Shown here in pieces: positions 6,317 through 9,136 of a stretch of DNA of 9,136 nucleotides. The first letter of the stretch is position 1, and the number at the start of each line of letters is the position of its first letter. The stretch covers positions 588-9,723 of the forward strand of contig DBTI01000047.1 of assembly GCA_002306975.1 (NCBI GenBank), in the 5' to 3' direction. Under the pieces are notes generated by a model, which had not been told where the DNA came from, searched no databases, and saw nothing but the letters and a program-made list of their open reading frames with translations. Source of the stretch: Ruminococcaceae bacterium UBA1320 (GTDB taxonomy: Bacteria; Bacillota; Clostridia; Oscillospirales; Ethanoligenentaceae). Made by a program: the position numbers and the translations under genes.

Positions 6317-7591
6317 TTGAACGAAAAGTTTAAAAATGTCGGTTTTTTACCGGCGGACATGTTGCTGCCACAGGGCTGCGATATGGAAAAGTGGAGCGTT
6401 GTCGCCTGTGACCAATATACCTCCGAGCCGGAATATTGGGATGGCGTTGATAAATTAGTTGATACGGCGGAATCTACCCTGCATATGATTTTGCCTGAAA
6501 CCGAACTTAAATCAGAAAATGTGCAGCAGCGTATTTGCGCGATAAACAAAAATATGGACAACTACCTTGCCAATGATGTTTTTGGCGAAATCGACGATTC
6601 CTTTGTGCTTGTCGAGCGTACGCTTAAAAACGGCGACGTTCGCACCGGACTTGTCGGTGTGGTTGATCTTGAGGATTATGATTATCACAAGGGCGCCGGT
6701 TCACTCATCCGCGCGACCGAGGGCACAGTGCTTGAGCGTATTCCGCCCCGTGTCCGTGTGCGCGAGGGTGCAAGCCTTGAGCTTCCGCATGTCATGCTGC
6801 TCATTGACGACCCGCAGTGCACGGTAATTGAGCCGGTTGCAAAAGAAAAAGAAAAATTTGATACACTTTATGATTTTGATCTTATGTGCGACAGCGGTCA
6901 CATAAAGGGCTACCGCGTTTGCGGCGGCGCGCTTGACGGTATCGCGGGCGCTCTGACGAGCCTTTCGGAACCGGAACCATACAATAAAAAGTACGGCGTT
7001 AAAGACAAGCCGGTGCTGCTTTTTGCCGTCGGCGACGGAAACCACTCGCTTGCCACCGCCAAGGAATGCTGGGAGCATGTTAAAAAGACACTGCCGGCAG
7101 GGGCACAGCATCCGGCGCGTTACGCTCTTGTCGAGCTTGTCAATATTCACGACAAGTCACTTAACTTTGAGCCGATCCACCGCGTTGTTTTCGGCGTTGA
7201 TCCGGATAAATTAGTTAACGCGTTTTTGAAATATTACCCGAGCGCAAAAATCGGCGAGGGTGACGGACAGAAAATTGAATACATAAGCGAAACAGGAAGC
7301 GGTTTCTTGACAGTTGAGAAGCCAGACAGCGGCCTTGCGGTGGGCACACTGCAAAATTTCCTTGATCAATATATCAAGGAAAACGGCGGCAATGTTGACT
7401 ATATCCACGGCAAGCATGTTGTGGAGCATCTCGGCAAAAAGCAGGGCAACATCGGATTTTTGCTGCCCGCAATGGGCAAGTCGGAGCTTTTCAAAACCGT
7501 TATCACCGACGGCGTTTTGCCACGCAAAACTTTTTCAATGGGCAATGCCTGTGACAAACGTTTTTATCTTGAGTGCCGCAAGATAAAATAA
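6317..7591 (+). CDS. DUF1015 family protein
   Basis: This is a 424-aa cytoplasmic protein of the DUF1015 family, with no signal or membrane segment. Landmarks numbered from the TTG at 6317 are RATEGTVLERIPPR (132-145), the strongly conserved GDGNHSLATAK (239-249), DYIHG (361-365) and the C-terminal LPRKTFSMGNACDKRFYLE (401-419). The frame is open back to a TTG at 6221, but that start has no ribosome site and would translate the leader element. TTG 6317 has GGAGTG 8 nt upstream and gives the usual N-terminus leading into VGFLPADMLLPQ. The biochemical function is not established. From memory, relatives in other Clostridia often sit beside serine-biosynthesis genes; none are seen here. The gene appears monocistronic, with its own promoter and a terminator at 7681-7718. 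Confidence 0.9.
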   Translation: MNEKFKNVGFLPADMLLPQGCDMEKWSVVACDQYTSEPEYWDGVDKLVDTAESTLHMILPETELKSENVQQRICAINKNMDNYLANDVFGEIDDSFVLVERTLKNGDVRTGLVGVVDLEDYDYHKGAGSLIRATEGTVLERIPPRVRVREGASLELPHVMLLIDDPQCTVIEPVAKEKEKFDTLYDFDLMCDSGHIKGYRVCGGALDGIAGALTSLSEPEPYNKKYGVKDKPVLLFAVGDGNHSLATAKECWEHVKKTLPAGAQHPARYALVELVNIHDKSLNFEPIHRVVFGVDPDKLVNAFLKYYPSAKIGEGDGQKIEYISETGSGFLTVEKPDSGLAVGTLQNFLDQYIKENGGNVDYIHGKHVVEHLGKKQGNIGFLLPAMGKSELFKTVITDGVLPRKTFSMGNACDKRFYLECRKIK

Positions 7592-7680
7592 ATTGCGGCA
7601 TATACGATTTAAAATGTAAGTTGCTTCAGTATAATTTTATGACCAACACCCGCTTACCTGGTTGAGAATGAGTATTATAT

Positions 7681-7724
7681 AAAATAAGCACGACTGCTGA
7701 CGCAGCCGTGCTTATTTTAATTTT
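7681..7724. terminator. bidirectional terminator between convergent genes
   Basis: A 17-bp stem with one A-C mismatch has arms at 7681-7697 and 7702-7718 (core AAGCACG/CGTGCTT) around a TGAC loop. T-rich sequence lies at both ends: TTATTTTAATTTT downstream on plus, TTATTTTATAT on minus. It serves the DUF1015 gene and probably also the minus-strand CAP gene. Confidence 0.9.
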
Positions 7725-7748
7725 CCAGACAGGAACGGAAAAGGCTGT

Positions 7749-7789
7749 TATCTCCCCCGTTAGAGGCCATCCGCTTTGACGGGGAGATA
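7749..7789. repeat. GC-rich intergenic palindrome
   Basis: TATCTCCCCcGT (7749-7760) pairs with ACGGGGAGATA (7779-7789) through 11 bp with one bulged C, around an 18-nt loop. No T-tract follows on either strand, so it does not look like a terminator. Its form resembles the CTCCC...GGGAG palindromes scattered in some clostridial genomes, an impression from memory only. Confidence 0.5.
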
Positions 7790-7834
7790 TCAAGACTATT
7801 CCACTTTAGACTGAAATTTCTGTGATTTCTATTT

Positions 7835-8443
7835 TTATGCCGCTTTTATAAACTCCTGTGTCCAATAGATACTTCCCCTGCTGCTTTTCGCCATGCCTAC
7901 GCCGATTTGGTTATATGCCGGGCTTAATATATTTGCCTTGTGCCCCGGAGAATTCATCCACGCAGTCATAACAGCCTGAGGTGTCGGCTGGCCCATTGCG
8001 ATATTCTCGCCCGCCGCTGAAAACCTGATTCCATAATGCTGCATCATTGTAAATGGTGAACCGTAAGTCGGTGAGGTATGAGAAAAGTACCCTTTGGTTG
8101 CCATATCCTTTGACTTTAAGCGCGCGACATATGCAAGTGTTGCATTTTTCTTGAGAGTTTGAAGCCCACGCTTTGAGCGTTCCTTATTAACAAGTGTGAT
8201 TACCTGATCCTCATAAGCAGTGGCAGACGATGTCGGTATTGTGATTTTCTGGCCTTTATAAATCATTGCTGAGTTTTTGATTGATGGGTTTGCCTTCATA
8301 ATATCACTTACGGTGCACTGGTTTGCATTTGCAATCTTCGTAAGTGTATCTCCGGATTTTACTGTATATATTGACTGCGCCGACACTGAAATTGTTAATG
8401 CTAAGGTGACAGCTACAGCCGCAATGGCTTTCTTAAATTTCAT
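7835..8443 (-). CDS. secreted LysM-CAP domain protein (YkwD-like)
   Basis: This is a 202-aa exported protein that probably binds the cell wall or spore envelope. It has a signal peptide (MKFKKAIAAVAVTLALTISVSA, likely cleaved after residue 22) and a LysM peptidoglycan-binding domain (about 26-70, YTVKSGDTLTKIA...YKGQKITIP). A CAP/SCP domain follows (about 77-198) with the family's conserved residues H122 (SHTSP), E146 (GENIA), H168 (SPGHKANIL) and E197 (TQEF). The frame begins at ATG 8452, but that codon abuts the AGGAG site with no spacing. ATG 8443 lies 9 nt after AGGAG and gives a standard signal peptide. Bacterial YkwD-type CAP proteins have no settled enzymatic activity; LysM-CAP proteins are often annotated as SafA-like spore-coat proteins, which cannot be confirmed here. 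No convincing sigma-A promoter was found, which would fit a sporulation or other alternative sigma factor. Confidence 0.92.
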   Translation of the reverse strand: MKFKKAIAAVAVTLALTISVSAQSIYTVKSGDTLTKIANANQCTVSDIMKANPSIKNSAMIYKGQKITIPTSSATAYEDQVITLVNKERSKRGLQTLKKNATLAYVARLKSKDMATKGYFSHTSPTYGSPFTMMQHYGIRFSAAGENIAMGQPTPQAVMTAWMNSPGHKANILSPAYNQIGVGMAKSSRGSIYWTQEFIKAA

Positions 8444-8458
8444 TAAAATCATCTCCTT

Positions 8459-8500
8459 TAATATTGTTGTTTTTTAAACGCACAATATTAGAGGTATTGT
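8459..8500 (-). promoter_or_regulatory. overlapping inverted repeats upstream of the CAP gene
   Basis: On the minus strand, TAATATTGT (8490-8482) can pair over 9 bp with ACAATATTA (8467-8459), directly before the AAAGGAG ribosome site. Part of the same segment, TATTGT, can instead pair with ACAATA (8500-8495). The two hairpins exclude each other if transcribed. The segment also contains TAATAT, a possible -10, in which case the repeats would be an operator rather than RNA structure. Confidence 0.4.
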
Positions 8501-8558
8501 CGACCTGTTTTGTAAAAATACTTATTTAAATCTACATTTTTGAACATTTGCTGTTTTG

Positions 8559-8587
8559 TTGACTTTTAATAATTATCGGAATATAAT
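8559..8587 (+). promoter_or_regulatory. sigma-A promoter for the methyltransferase gene
   Basis: TTGACT (8559-8564), a 17-nt spacer and TATAAT (8582-8587) match the consensus at 11 of 12 positions. Transcription should begin near 8594. The leader of about 95 nt is then filled mostly by the shared element at 8614-8671. Confidence 0.82.
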
Positions 8588-8613
8588 TCATTTAAAATTA
8601 ACTAAATTTAGTA

Positions 8614-8671
8614 GCAATTACAAAATCAAATTGGAATGGTTATGTTATTTCCTGCTTTTCCTTTAAATTGC
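8614..8671 (+). promoter_or_regulatory. shared 5'-leader element, copy B
   Basis: This is a 58-nt element in the predicted methyltransferase leader. The outer stem GCAATT (8614-8619) / AATTGC (8666-8671) ends 3 nt before the Shine-Dalgarno site. The inner hairpin GGAA (8633-8636) / TTCC (8649-8652) is extended by AAA/TTT across an internal loop. The first 17 nt match 6232-6248 exactly, while the middle differs in sequence yet keeps the two-stem form. Pairing of the 3' arm beside the ribosome site could affect translation. Confidence 0.6.
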
Positions 8672-8688
8672 AATAGGAGGGATATTCT

Positions 8689-9136
8689 ACGGAAAGTAAC
8701 AGTTATAAAGTAAAATCCAAAAAAACGTTTGACTCTGAAGCCGCAAATTATGACAGCACTTATAACGGCTCGCATTCTTCAAAGCTTTATGAAATTGTAG
8801 TTAATGAAATAAAAAGCGCCTCGTTTGATTCTTTACTCGATTTGGGCTGCGGAACAGGCAATGTGCTCGCGCTGCTGCCTGACTCCAATAAATTGTGCGG
8901 TATTGATATTTCGGAAAAAATGATTGGAATAGCAAAAAAGAGGCTGCCAAAAGCAGAGCTCTGTGTTGGCGACACCGAAGGTCTGCCGTGGGAAGAAAAC
9001 ACCTTTGACGTTGTCAACTGCACCGATTCATTTCATCATTACCCCAACCCGCTTAATGTTTTACGCGGTGTTCGGCGTGTTTTAAAGCCCGACGGACGTC
9101 TGATAATCGCTGACCCGCATTATTCGGCGTTCAGGC
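8689..9136 (+). CDS. class I SAM-dependent methyltransferase, 5' part, ACG start
   Basis: The window ends inside this gene after 149 codons. It is a Methyltransf_11/UbiE-like enzyme that uses S-adenosylmethionine. The N-terminal FDSEAANYDSTYNG (14-27) is typical of the group, followed by motif I DLGCGTG (51-57), the acidic GID at the end of strand 2 (D73), GD (94-95), the strand-4 segment FDVVNCTDSFHHYPN (106-120) and LKPDGRLII (132-140). The substrate is unknown. The frame is closed by TAG at 8674 and contains no ATG, GTG or TTG before the TTG inside motif I. A strong AGGAGGG (8675-8681) stands 7 nt before ACG 8689, giving (M)ESNSYKVKSKKTFD. I therefore place the start at ACG, either a rare weak start or an ATG changed by mutation or sequencing error. 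Confidence 0.82.

Noticed and set aside
6701..7150. Minus-strand open frame of 149 codons opposite the DUF1015 gene
   Set aside because: The DUF1015 frame is conserved through this region (including GDGNHSLATAK). The antisense translation resembles no family and contains a run of phenylalanines from lysine codons.
8444..8452. ATG 8452 as the LysM-CAP start
   Set aside because: It directly abuts the AGGAG sequence with no spacer; ATG 8443 has 9-nt spacing and a cleaner signal peptide.

Overview
The window looks like a chromosomal segment of a low-to-moderate GC Gram-positive anaerobe of the Clostridia, most likely near the Oscillospiraceae/Ruminococcaceae. The basis is a DnaD-type plus DnaC/DnaI-type primosome pair, an Lsa/CplR-like ABC-F protein, a LysM-CAP secreted protein, sigma-A promoters with extended -10 boxes, strong Shine-Dalgarno sites and frequent TTG starts. 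The genus call is inference. No tRNA, rRNA, CRISPR array, transposase or phage gene was seen.

Layout. (1) 1-2066: two direct copies of a MITE-like palindromic repeat (1-200; a shortened copy at 1971-2065) flank a small conserved hypothetical gene (384-695) and an iron-dependent alcohol dehydrogenase (847-1959). (2) 2084-4168: a bidirectional terminator, then on the minus strand a two-gene operon for a DnaD-domain protein and a DnaC/DnaI-like helicase loader, with an extended -10 promoter. (3) 4313-6078: a minus-strand ABC-F ribosome-protection gene behind a leader of about 250 nt. The leader carries a six-codon ORF (MRNFSC), an intrinsic terminator and competing complementary segments, which together form an attenuator. 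(4) 6123-7718: a DUF1015 gene with its own sigma-A promoter and a TTG start, ended by a bidirectional terminator. (5) 7749-8500: a palindrome and a minus-strand secreted LysM-CAP protein. (6) 8559-9136: a sigma-A promoter and the 5' part of a class I methyltransferase with no usual start codon; an ACG stands at the expected distance from a strong Shine-Dalgarno site.

The genes do not form one pathway; they are separate housekeeping or stress units. The strongest signals are regulatory. The ABC-F leader has the full logic of antibiotic-induced attenuation (leader peptide, segments 1:2, 2:4 and 3:4). The DUF1015 and methyltransferase transcripts share a 57-58 nt element in their 5' leaders (6232-6288 and 8614-8671): a 17-nt identical block, an outer stem GCAATT/AATTGC and an inner hairpin. 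It could be an undescribed cis-regulatory RNA or a small dispersed palindrome. The alcohol dehydrogenase reading frame extends upstream into a terminator hairpin, so its true start is the later TTG, and its transcription has to pass that terminator.
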